Shown here piece after piece: positions 36,397-46,126 of a DNA stretch of 64,000 nucleotides. The notes beneath the pieces were generated by a model. That model was not told the origin of the DNA. It searched no databases and worked only from the letters and a program-made list of their open reading frames with translations. The first letter of the stretch is position 1, and each line of letters begins with the position of its first letter. The position numbers were made by a program, and so were the translations under genes. The DNA is from Hexactinellida sp. DTS-2022 (lineage: Eukaryota; Porifera; Hexactinellida), in assembly GCA_028753945.1 (NCBI GenBank), contig JAPNXP010000001.1:5942501-6006500 (forward strand), read 5' to 3'.

Positions 36397-37935
36397 ATGC
36401 CGAACTGTTCTGCCCCTGGTTGTAGGGGTAATTATACCCCAGAAGAGCGCGACAGTTTTAAACTTCCAGATGGTCCACCTGAGTTACGACATGCCTGGAT
36501 ACGTGCTCTCCATCGTGAGGATATTTCTTTCCTCAAATGGTGTATGTGTGTGCTAAGCATTTTCCGAAGGAAGATATTCAATATTTTCACACGGTACCCA
36601 GAGGAGATGGCACATCCTATGAGGTCCCGCGAGGAAGACCCAAATTAAATCCTGGCGCTGTCCCCTCTCTCCTTCCTGGTTGTCCGTCTTATTATTCCTC
36701 TACCCCTTCAATTAGAATAAAACGGACTCGGTTCTCTTACAACTCCAAAGAGGAAGATCTATTGAACCAATCAACTAATCTCAGCTTGAGATCAGAGAAT
36801 ACAGAAATGGAGAAGTTTCGTGTTGGTTGTATACAAGAAATACGAGATAAGTTAGCTTTGATAACCATCCCAACTGACTGGTTAGTTTGGATTCAAACAG
36901 ATAATTGTGTGAGATTTTTTGCCTAAGATGGAAATTCATAATATTTGTGCAGGTGTTTCTCTTGAAATAATTCTTTTTATCTGTGAACGGATATATATAT
37001 GGGAGGAGTCCATTTCTCTCTCACTTATCTCTATCACTGATATCCGACAAATTGAAACGCTGTTTACAGAGATTACTCTGAAACTTAGCTCTTCCCCTCA
37101 GAAGAAACATCCTCACCATATCTCTAAAGCAAAAAAGAACATATTGATGAGGCCATATGTAATCTATTAGATAGTGATGAAACAGAATCCAATTGTTCCG
37201 ATTTGCCAAGATTACAATTTATTCTTGGCCAACTAGAGAATGTGGGTATTTACAAGAAGAGAAGGAGATATAATGTTATTACATAAATTCTGGCCATAAA
37301 AACGCAACTGGTTTCTCCTACTAGTTACAAATTCTCCAAAGTTCAGAATGCAGTTTTTTTCCACATGTTCATACACTATAAAGTTGTACTCTTCTTTTGG
37401 GCTGGAAAACGGCTCTTGTACTTAACTTAGCCAGGTAACTTCTTCTTTAAGTTCTCAAGAGAAGAATGTAATTATTCAGATGGATGAGATCCACGTTAAC
37501 TTAAGTCTGAGGGGTGGGAAGGGTGGGAAAATATTTGGTCCTAACTTATCCCCTGAATACCCCAAAAGAACTGTATTTGCTATCATGGTTTCTAGTTTAC
37601 ACAAAAAATGGTCCTGTATTTCTCGTTTGATACCTTGCGCATCTATATCTGCTGAATACATTTCCTATAATTAAGTCTTGTATTTTGGATGTCGATTCTT
37701 GCGGTTTGAAAGTACAGATTATTTCTACCGACAATTACCCTTTAAACGTGAACTTATTCAAGTTATTTTCTCCACTAAACAGTTAGAGACTAGTGGTGTC
37801 TCTATTTTGACTATCCTAAAAAATCTTATCTTCACTTGCGCCAACTGTTTACTAGCTAACAAGGTTAATAATTATAACTCCGCTGTTGCATCTAAAGGTA
37901 TAGAAAAGCGAAAACTGAAGAAGTTCTCACATTAA
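36397..37935 (+). pseudogene. P transposase with THAP domain, middle deleted (copy 5)
   Basis: A THAP domain opens at 36397: MPNCSAPGCRGNY, FKLPDGPPELRHAW, then VCAKHF after a frame change at about 36540. It is followed by GCPSYYS, a helical region, QMDEIHVNLSL (first Asp, 37480) and STDNYPLNVNLF (second Asp, near 37730). The reading then jumps at once to LFSTKQLE and the C-terminal ANCLLANKVNNYNSA. Compared with the other copies, about 300 or more residues between the second Asp and the C-terminus are gone. Such internal deletions are typical of non-autonomous P derivatives. Frameshifts also lie near 36920, 37170 and 37670. Confidence 0.85.
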
Positions 37936-38524
37936 TGAAATACACCAGAAGGCTACTCTTCTAATAATATTATTGTTATTATTATTGTTATTTGAACCCA
38001 CATTATTCTTTATGTATTCTTATCGTTGTTGTTAAGTAAGCAATAAAGACTCAATAGAGAAAATCTATTAATTTACTAGAATTATTTAGTATAACAGATT
38101 AATTTCTAAAATTAATCTCATCGTACACTACTTCATCCATGGTACATTTGATGGTAGGCCTTATATAGAGTAGGCTATGGTATTATCAATGAATATGAAG
38201 TTACCAATTGCGGATAGATCAGTAATAGTTTACATAAAATAGATAGTTTCTGAGTTATGGATCATTTTAAGAAATATGCATTTCCCTGGCAACCGAGGAA
38301 TGTGTCATCATTCCATTTATAATTTCGATATATTTCATTCAACGAGTTATGAACATCCTCATGTTCCAATTTTGAACATTTATAACGCGTTTAACTATGT
38401 TAAAAGCAGGCTATAAAAACACGATAATTCCCACGAAAAATAGCGATTACTAAATCAAATTGTGATACATATATCACAATTCTAAAGGGTGTTATGTATG
38501 CTTTGATATCATGTTCCTAACTTC

Positions 38525-39700
38525 CTATACAATTATATTGCATTTCTCAGGTCTGTCAATACTAGCCATTGAGAAAAGATATGTTAGCCAATAATCAATT
38601 GCCTTTAAGTAATCCATGGTCCAGCAAAATCTGCTCAGTAGTAAGGCCTTACATAACGAAGGTATGGTCCAATGTATTAGAGTGAGGGAGAGATATACAA
38701 GATAATTCTGAAGGAATCGATAGCAAGTAGGAGAGATAAGATGAGCCTTAAGTGTCAATACCTGGGTAATGACATTATACCTACGCCTTTTTTTTTGGAA
38801 TATTGTAATTTCTAGTTGGCACATGATAAAATTAAGGTGACAAATTTTAGGACAATCAGTCACATGTGACTATAAATTTTAGAATGCAGTACATACATCA
38901 ATAGCTTCAGTAATATGCACCTAGCCTGGCAAAAATGTTTATCTGGAGATACAGACCTGTTTGATGTTAGTGATGGTGCATGGTGTATCTAAAGAATTTA
39001 ATGAAATCTCACATAGAAGGGTTTCAACTTCTCGAATATCACTGATACAGCTCTTAGATATAGGAAAAGGATCTCCACGGAAAAACGCATTGGCTAACAG
39101 ATCTGTACCTACTTGTAAGTATAGATCAACAGATATAATGTTTTTTATCTTCCTCGGCTGCATAAAAATTATATGGTGGTCATCAGGAAACCACATTGAC
39201 CAATTGGTTAAACTAAGTAGTGACAACTTAGCTTTGATATTCCGGAAAGATCTGACAGCAAACTTCTCCTTCTCTTGGTTTTCATATTGTAAGCTGAGAT
39301 TGATCGCTTGGTTCACTAGATCTATTTCTTTTGATTCAGATGAGAGGCGACTATGCTTGGTGGAGGACTGGCTAGAGTAATATGAAGAAGATCCAGGTAA
39401 GAAACATGGGATTGCCCCATCCTTTAACTTAGGACTTGCTCGAGGGATTTCCTTGAATGTACCATCTCCATTCGGTAGCTTGTGTATATGTTCAACATCT
39501 GCTGCTCTAAAATGTTCGATACAAACGAATACGTCTTTCAGTTCGTCAATATGTTCTCGATGTAGAGCTCGAATCCAGGCTTGCTTTAGTTCAGGTGGGG
39601 CTTTTGGTATCCGAAAGTATGGGATGCGTTCATCTGGTCTTTAATTACTCTTGCAACCTGGGGCTGAACAAGAATTGGGAATTTGGATGGTTAGCTAGTG
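38525..39700 (-). pseudogene. Split P transposase, N-terminal half with THAP domain
   Basis: From about 39680 leftward it reads PNSCSAPGCKSN, then RIPYFRIPKAPPELKQAW, ALHREHI, VCIEHF and PNGDGTF, a complete THAP C2CH layout. Next come the PGSSSYYSS block, a helical charged region (39316-38939) and YNVITQVLTLKA. The start codon position reads ATT, and there are stops near 39640 and 38930. The reading breaks off near 38670, where the internally deleted P element begins, and resumes at 35640. THAP domains bind the transposon's own subterminal DNA. Confidence 0.8.
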
Positions 39701-39950
39701 ATAATTATTGGAAGACAAAGGTCAATAGAGAATATTAATAACCATAATTTGTTCCATTTATCGGACAAAGTCCATCTGAAACATGAAGTACAAAATATAT
39801 TATTATAGATTGTGGTTGATTTATAACTTAAAGTTGACTTTCAAAATAATGGTTTAATAACAAATCCATCTTCGACCGCATCCCTAGTCCAATTTTGATG
39901 GTTTGATGGGAGGCTTTATAATAGAGTAGTCTATGGACTATGGTATGACC

Positions 39951-40390
39951 CATTTTTGGTATTTCGAACGACCAGATTAACCAATATGTTAATACTATCA
40001 TTAGAAGTCATAATTGGATAGAAGTGTGAATTTGTACGCATTTGGTTCAGAATATGATATTTAATTTATTTATTAACCATAAGTAACCTTAAAAGTACTA
40101 AACTGAATTTTACAATTATCTAGTATAAATAAATGTGCTATTGTGTTGATCAGCATGGGCGGTTAAGCATGCGAGAAATTTTATCGAACCGTTTTTCCCA
40201 GGATCATTAATTAACAACTCCCACCATAGCACAGCTTATAATCACGAGGTATGCTTCTATTTACCAAATAAAATATTGGGGGTAAGAAGATACTCTCTTC
40301 TCCCTCTCCCCCGACCCTTTGAGATTGTTTAGAAAGAAAAAGAAGAGAAATAGATGTATTAGTCATTTGTTGTCGGTCTCGGCCGCTTAG
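39951..40390. other. No gene seen
   Basis: AT-rich spacer between the split P element and a hAT MITE. No reading frame with recognisable motifs. Confidence 0.45.
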
Positions 40391-41420
40391 CAGGGTTGCC
40401 AACCTCTGAAAACCAAAAAGCGGGAGATTTTGCCAATTTTGGCGGGAGTTTACCAAAAAATCGGGAGGTCGAAGATGAAAAAACGGGAGAAAAGCGGGAG
40501 ACTCCAAATATATGCCATTTCTTTTGAATCTACCATGAATAGAAAGATACAATATGATTATTTTTTATGTTTGGATATCTAGTTATTAACAGGGCCGGCG
40601 CCACCGGGGGTGTCCTGGGTGTCCGGACACCCACTGCCTCAAGGAAATGAAGCGGTGCTTGGACAGTGACACCCACTAGACTATACAGTGGACACCCACA
40701 AAACCCACACCTCATAATACGTGGCGCCGGAAATGTCTACAATTAGGAAACGCTTATTTTGATAGTTCTATCTATCAAATTTCTTCCCGCGTATCTCATA
40801 TTCACCCAATATTGCGATAATACAACAAAAACGAAATAGCAAGATTAATGAATTGTAATATTTCTACAATTTTTTTTTTCAGATATACATAGATGTAGCA
40901 GCAGTTTAAATATCTTCGAAAGTTCTCGTAATTTATGAAATTTTTCTTGAGATTTCAAGGAATTTCATGACGATTAGGCCATCAGATTTGTAAACTGTGT
41001 TGTAAACTTAATTAATCCACACGTGGTTGTTTAGATCGACATATAAACTAAACGAGAAAAAAATTCAGCATCGGATCTAGTATAACAACTTTCTGGAGGA
41101 TGTAGGCGCAAGGCCATCCGGGATATTTTTGAGAATTTCTTCGAAATTCGAATTAAAACATAATCAGTGTACTAATAATTGGGTAAAGAATCTTAACTAC
41201 TTACAAGTATACATGTGTAGAACAAAACTTGGTACTCGTATCTTGACTAATTTTAGCAAAAAATCCAGTTATTTACTTATATATCATATAAAATATTAAT
41301 ATAGAAACAATTTCCAAAAAAGCGGGAGTTTGAAAAGTTTGGCGGGAGGTCGGGAGGATGGGAGAAAAAAAGGCAAAAAAGCGGGAGACTCCCGCCAAAG
41401 CGGGAGGGTTGGCAACCCTG
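40391..41420. mobile_element. hAT MITE with GCGGGAG motif
   Basis: Ends CAGGGTTGCCAACC are inverted. Flanks share CGCTTAG, an 8-bp duplication with one base lost. Both subterminal regions repeat AAAAAGCGGGAGA. A smaller hAT-type MITE sits inside at 40590-40733. Ends are related to those of 23591-24076. Confidence 0.8.
40590..40733. mobile_element. Short hAT-type MITE, copy 2 (nested)
   Basis: CAGGGCCGGCGCCACCGGGG at the left and TGGCGCCGGAAATG at the right. Inverted relative to 16702-16847 and of nearly equal length. Nested in the 40391-41420 MITE. Confidence 0.7.
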
Positions 41421-41742
41421 CGCTTAGACAAATCAGTCAACCAATACTCTGGTTCGATTAAAATCTCAATCTTATTCTTAGTTATTAATTCCCCTACTTT
41501 AAGTACATACAGCTCTTATTTGCAAGTAGATAATTCTAAAATTGTATTCAGCATATGCAATTACTTATAATAACCGTCAAATGCTAGTCACTAGGTGAAT
41601 TCTATTAATTTACAAACTTGATTACGGTACCTATATTGTCAACAACAACAACAAATTGTCAACAATCAATATTTGTATTATAAATTTTTTAATGGGTCAA
41701 TCGTATCCAGCTTACTTGCATTCAAATTATTCCCGTTGGAGA

Positions 41743-41867
41743 TTAGCGCCGGCGCCAGGGGGGGGCCATGGCCCCCCCTCTTTTGAGGCTGGCCCCCCCC
41801 TAGAATAACATTGTTCTAGTGTGGCCCCCCCAGAGCTCCCCTACCTGAAAATCCTGACGCCGCCTCT
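41743..41867. mobile_element. Tiny GC-rich hAT-type MITE
   Basis: GCGCCGGCGCCAGG at the left pairs with CCTGACGCCGCCTCTG at the right across GGGGGGCC and GGCCCCCC tracts. Next to it (41873-41881) is a solo GGCAACCCTG hAT end. Confidence 0.6.
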
Positions 41868-42233
41868 GGTGGGCAACCCTGTTAGGCTCTTGTGTTAATT
41901 TGGAATATTCACTAATTTGATTACCTAATTTGTAAAGAACAACAACGAATAGACATAATATAAATTTGTGAGTGTAAAATTCGTACTCAGATTTTTGAAT
42001 TATATTTACTCGCACATACTGACTGCTCGAGTTTATATTAACACTTATGAAATGAAGTTCAAATTAATTATTGTACATTAAATATAAAATATCAATGATT
42101 ATCCAGTAAGAAGTCCATTCAAGAAACAATATAGGATATGAACCATTCGATTAGCTTGCTAAGGATATGTGAAATAGTTGAGTAATCAAAAACATACATT
42201 CAGAATTTCAGACCAGTGAGCAAATAACAGGAC

Positions 42234-43475
42234 TCATATCAGAGTGCATTTACTCTCATTCTCATCATCATCCTCAGCCCTTCCCCGCTGGTTACGGATA
42301 TGGGACTGCTCCTGCTCCTGTTTCCGCATGGCCTCCTCCCAGACATATCCACTGATGCCACTCGCACCAGCTTGTGCGTCCGCAGGCTGAGCAGTTTGTG
42401 ACTGAATGGGGTAAGGAGCAGTGGGAGAGGGAGATGCATCCTGAGACATTAACTTCCAAGCGAAAATTTCGTCTTCTTTCATCTGTGCCTCTTTAACTAG
42501 TTTCCTGGCTAGATCTGCATTGTGATTATCGCTGGTGTCCTGAATTTGCTTAGAGGATGTTTCTACACAGATGGGCTGCTCTCCCTGCGGTGAGCTGTGG
42601 GATACCTTCAATACACAGGCTTGTGTATCAGAGGTACTAACCAGGTTAAAGCTGGCATCAAAAAATTGCGAATCTCCGTCCACTGAATCCAGAGCCTCCC
42701 AGACAAACCGACTCTCATTGAGAAATCCGCAGTCTGTAACAAGAATGTACAGCTTCCCTCTGCTACGGAAGATTGTACTGAAATGGTTGTTCCGGAAGAA
42801 CACGCACAATTCATCTTCTTGCACAACTCTATGCAACTCAATGAGGCCATGGAATGTGAGCTGGTTAGCTGAGTCAGTGAGGAATTCTCCCGCAGCTGTT
42901 GCCGTGGTAGCTCTGTCAGGGTCCGGGCTACTCTTATCTGAAATTATCATCTCTACCAGCTGGTTGTAGGTCAGCTCACCCACTGCGTTGCAGTATCCGG
43001 GGTTTTCCGGGTCCACTATCCAGCCGTGATACAGGTTAACTTGTACAAGGTCAAATATGCCGACCGTGTCTGTGAATTCATAGCCATTCGCTCGATTGAA
43101 TTTGACGTTAAGATCCAAACCAGTCTGCAGCTTGGGGAGAATTGTGATTGTATCCTGGATATTCTGTTGGTAGTTGAGTATCTCGCCCTCTGACAGGACC
43201 ATAGGCGTATGCTCCAGCATCTGATTCAATAGTAACTGTAGCAGCGCCTCCGAAGAAATAATCTCTAAATTGGCTTTAAGTATGACAGCCCCGCGTAGGA
43301 AGAGGACGTTACACAATGCTATGAGAGGACATGGCCCGTTATGGTTCTGAACTAGAATGGGAACACACTTTGACTTCCAGTTGATCCATTTTATCTGATA
43401 CCAGGAGTCACCCTCTGATATATCAACAGGACCTTCATCCGTTGGCTTTAAAACTTCTCTAGATTCACTAGCCAT
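42234..43475 (-). CDS. MINDY1/2-like: MINDY-family deubiquitinase (FAM63-like)
   Basis: Intact 413-codon frame. MINDY enzymes are cysteine deubiquitinases that trim long Lys48-linked ubiquitin chains. Visible here are Gln43 and nucleophile Cys49 in VQNHNGPCPLIALCN, and catalytic His231 in FFRNNHFSTIFRSRGKLY followed by VTDCGF. A MIU-like helix for ubiquitin binding spans about 321-346 (DLARKLVKEA...). The tail 350-410 is low complexity. The last four residues, CTLI, form a CaaX box, suggesting prenylation and membrane attachment. Length fits the animal MINDY1/2 class. The start has A at -3 and G at +4. It has no introns and is visibly GC-richer than its surroundings. No poly(A) tract marks it as a recent retrocopy. 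All neighbours are transposons. Confidence 0.92.
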   Translation of the reverse strand: MASESREVLKPTDEGPVDISEGDSWYQIKWINWKSKCVPILVQNHNGPCPLIALCNVLFLRGAVILKANLEIISSEALLQLLLNQMLEHTPMVLSEGEILNYQQNIQDTITILPKLQTGLDLNVKFNRANGYEFTDTVGIFDLVQVNLYHGWIVDPENPGYCNAVGELTYNQLVEMIISDKSSPDPDRATTATAAGEFLTDSANQLTFHGLIELHRVVQEDELCVFFRNNHFSTIFRSRGKLYILVTDCGFLNESRFVWEALDSVDGDSQFFDASFNLVSTSDTQACVLKVSHSSPQGEQPICVETSSKQIQDTSDNHNADLARKLVKEAQMKEDEIFAWKLMSQDASPSPTAPYPIQSQTAQPADAQAGASGISGYVWEEAMRKQEQEQSHIRNQRGRAEDDDENESKCTLI

Positions 43476-44375
43476 TGTAGAGAAGAGTCTATTATAGGGA
43501 GCGGTTGTATCATTGTAATAAAATATAGGGATTAGTCAGTCATCGATTATCCGCAGTTTTACATGGGAATGTTCAATTAGATTTTAGAACACGATTTAAT
43601 TTAAAGTTAAACATCATTCTTAATTAAAATGAATTTTGTTAGTTCTAACATTTGATAGCCCCTCAAAGTAAATCATATATTCAAAAATTGTTCAAATATT
43701 GGTTGTAGTAGTTGTACTGTCACGTCATAGATGGTCCACCGCCGTAGATGATCCGGCCGGACCATCCATGGCTGCCGTGGCTGGTCCACTCTTGCCGCGG
43801 ATGGTCCCCCCTACTAATATTACAGAAGATGAGGTTATCATTGTATTTTGTATAGTATTATCTCAATTTGGGCAATACGGTTTTAGTGATAACTTATTTT
43901 AAATAGAAACTTTAGGCCATATAAAATATATAACTTGTTTATCATCCCCGCCCGTCCCAAATTTTTCGCCCGTCCGGATATATTTTATTAATATCTCACG
44001 AACATAATAATACAAAATATTAGCTATAAATTGTGTAAAGTACTCCCAATGTATCAATTTTAATAAGTCTTGTATTTTGGAGCAATAAATTTAATAATTT
44101 AAAATTGTTATGTGATTTTATAATAAAATAAAATAATAATATTTGGTGTTTGGCATAGGTTAATGTTATTTGAATTTCAAAGGAAATAAAATAAAGATAA
44201 AATCCCGTCCGCCGTCCGTATTTTCTGAAAAAATCCGAATGATAAACAATTAATTAATTTTACAATAGAATATATTACTAAGTAATATAATAATTATTAA
44301 TTAATTAATTAATTAACACTTTACTGACATCATTCAATATACTTCAATAATTAATTAGATCGAGTAGGCATATAC
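43476..44375. other. MINDY 5' flank and degraded repeats
   Basis: The first 100-200 bp upstream of the MINDY start should hold its 5' UTR and promoter, but no TATA box or other element can be named with confidence. A GC-rich patch at 43720-43815 repeats TGGTCC/GGACCA. About 43936-44250 is an imperfect inverted repeat (TGTTTATCATCC ends with CCGTCCG motifs), probably an old MITE; 43911-43990 matches 21043-21125. Confidence 0.45.
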
Positions 44376-44435
44376 TAGGGGCGTCGCACGGCTCTGGAAA
44401 GTCTCCGGGCCAACAGTTAAAGTGGTCCGGCCAAA

Positions 44436-45560
44436 CAGTGATGTGCTCCGTTACCAGAGACGGAACCGGTCGGGTCTGACCGGAACCGGTCGAGTCGGGT
44501 CAAATTTCCAACTGCACCGGTCGGGGCGGGTCATGAAAATCCCGACCGGTTCCATCTCTGTCCGTTACTAAATCTTCCGTTACTCCGTTACTCCGTTACC
44601 GTTACTTTATTTCTTCCGTTACCGTTACTTTATTTCTTCCGTTACTATAATTCTTCCGTCACCGTTACTATAATTCTTCCGTTACCGTTACTTTAATTCA
44701 TTCGTTACCGTTACATTTTTTCTCCCGTTACGATTACTTTATTTCTTCCGTTACCGTTCCGCTTACCTTAATGTAACGGACGGTAACTGATTAAAAGTAA
44801 CGAAGTAACGGACTATAGATAACGATGTAACAGTGCGGTAATGTATTTAAAGATAAAAGTAATTAATTAAAAGTAACGGAATAACGGAGTAACGGTGTAA
44901 CGGAGAAAAGGCAATGGAATAAGTAACGTAGTAGCCGTAACAGTGTTACGGTAATGTAATGGTTAGAGTAACAGATTAAGGATAATGGTAACGGATTAAA
45001 GGTGACCGTAATTAATTAAAAGTAACGGACTAACGGCAATGCAATAAGTAACGTAGTAGCCGTAACAGTGTTACGGTAATGTAATGGTTAGAGTAACAGA
45101 TTAAGGATAATGGTAACGGATGAAAGGTGACCGTAATTAATTAAAAGTAACGGAGTAACGGAGTGGAGTAAAGGCAATGCAATAAGTAACGTAGTAGCCG
45201 TAACATTGTTACGGTAATGTAATGGTTAGAGTAACAGATTGAGGATAATGGTAACGGATTAAAGATAACCGTAATTAAGTAAAGTAACGGAATAACGGTA
45301 TTGGAAAATTTTAACGTAGGAACGGTAAGAGAGCAACGGTAATAGAATGGTAAGAGTGACTGATTAAAGATAAAGGTAACTGATTTTCCTTATCCTTTTT
45401 TCTCCCGTTACCGTTAGTTTTTCCTTTACCGTTACTGTTTTTCATCCGTTACCGTTGCTTTTTTTCCCCGTTAACGTTACTTTTTCCGTTACCGTTACTT
45501 TTTTCCCCGTTACCGTTACCGTTACCGTTACTCCGTTACTAGAAACGGAGCACATCACTG
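44436..45560. mobile_element. Middle hAT MITE, filled with CCGTTACCGTTACT repeats
   Basis: Ends CAGTGATGTGCTCCGTTAC are inverted and flanked by a perfect 8-bp duplication CGGCCAAA (44428-44435, 45561-45568). The body is largely irregular TTCCGTTACCGTTAC repeats on the left and their complement on the right, resembling the terminus itself. Confidence 0.9.
44455..44560. mobile_element. Innermost hAT MITE, 106 bp
   Basis: CAGAGACGGAACCGGTCGGG and its complement form nearly the whole element. A perfect 8-bp duplication TCCGTTAC lies at 44447-44454 and 44561-44568. It sits inside the left terminus of the middle MITE and is the youngest of the three. Confidence 0.92.
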
Positions 45561-45870
45561 CGGCCAAAGCCGGATCCCTCCAATATAATATAGTACAAAA
45601 AAGAAAAGTGGTCCGGCCAAAGCCGGACCGCGTGCTACGCCTGTGTATACGCATTCGAGGTATTAAAAAGTACTCAGCGCGTACCCAGCGCGCAACCTAT
45701 TCCACGCGCTGGCGCGTACTTAATAAATTAATTTAAATATTTTTGTTTTCTTTTTGATTTCTTTACGAAAAGCAATTTAGGATATTATATTTGTGTTCAC
45801 GAAATTACTTTTGTGCCTATTTATTTGGTAATTGTAACGAAATTACATTACGACTTTATTCCTGCCTTAG

Positions 45871-45945
45871 TTTAGTGAGATTCACAGACTACGTAACTAA
45901 AGACTGTTCACGGCATTTAACCATGGATTACTTCAAGTCTTGTAT
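45871..45945. repeat. P-type terminal repeat (left partner of 62030-62106)
   Basis: ACTACGTAACTAAAGACTGT, a short gap, and CCATGGATTACTTCAAGTC recur inverted at 62030-62106. The CCATGG-TTACTT motif is shared with other P-element ends here. It lies just beyond the C-terminus of P copy 7. Confidence 0.6.
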
Positions 45946-46126
45946 CCAAACTGCTAAAATAATAATATTTCAAAAGCTACTAGACATAAACGCTCTAAAT
46001 CATAATAAAGTCAAGTTTCATTTTAATAATGAGGATGCTCCATCATTTAAGGACACCATTTACCTAATTGGTGCTGACATCACGCAAGATAAATATAAAA
46101 GTTGAACTAGGAATACATTTAAATAA

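Larger units (their letters stand above)
35662..38665 (+). mobile_element. Internally deleted P-type element (copy 5)
   Basis: Long inverted ends (about 35662-36030 and 38122-38665) begin ACCTTCGTTATATAAGGCC and contain TAGGAAGTTAGGAACATGAT. Its plus-strand gene keeps the THAP domain and the C-terminus but lacks the middle. It lies inside the larger P element on the opposite strand and is therefore younger. Exact junctions may be off by several bases. Confidence 0.7.
33201..39950 (-). mobile_element. P-type transposon split by another P element
   Basis: Inverted ends at 33201-33285 and 39865-39950 share GACCATAGCCTACTCTAT-like and ATGCGGTCGAAGATGGAT stretches. The N-terminal coding half (38525-39700) and the C-terminal half (33650-35640) lie on the same strand, separated by a P relative in the opposite orientation (35662-38665). 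A TA-flanked MITE also sits in the C-terminal half. Confidence 0.75.
44376..45643. mobile_element. Outer hAT MITE of a three-level nest
   Basis: TAGGGGCGTCGCACGG at the left and the reverse complement of AGGCGTAGCACGCGG at the right form the ends. The short body repeats GTCCGGCCAAAGCCGG. Flanks GCATATAC and GTGTATAC agree at 6 of 8 bases. It contains the element 44436-45560. Confidence 0.75.

Noticed and set aside
42571..42969. Plus-strand 132-codon frame opposite MINDY
   Set aside because: Antisense shadow of the GC-richer MINDY coding sequence with no motif of its own.
45791..46105. 104-codon open frame overlapping a P-type terminal repeat
   Set aside because: Much of it is the dispersed repeat also found at 62030-62106, and the rest shows no domain.
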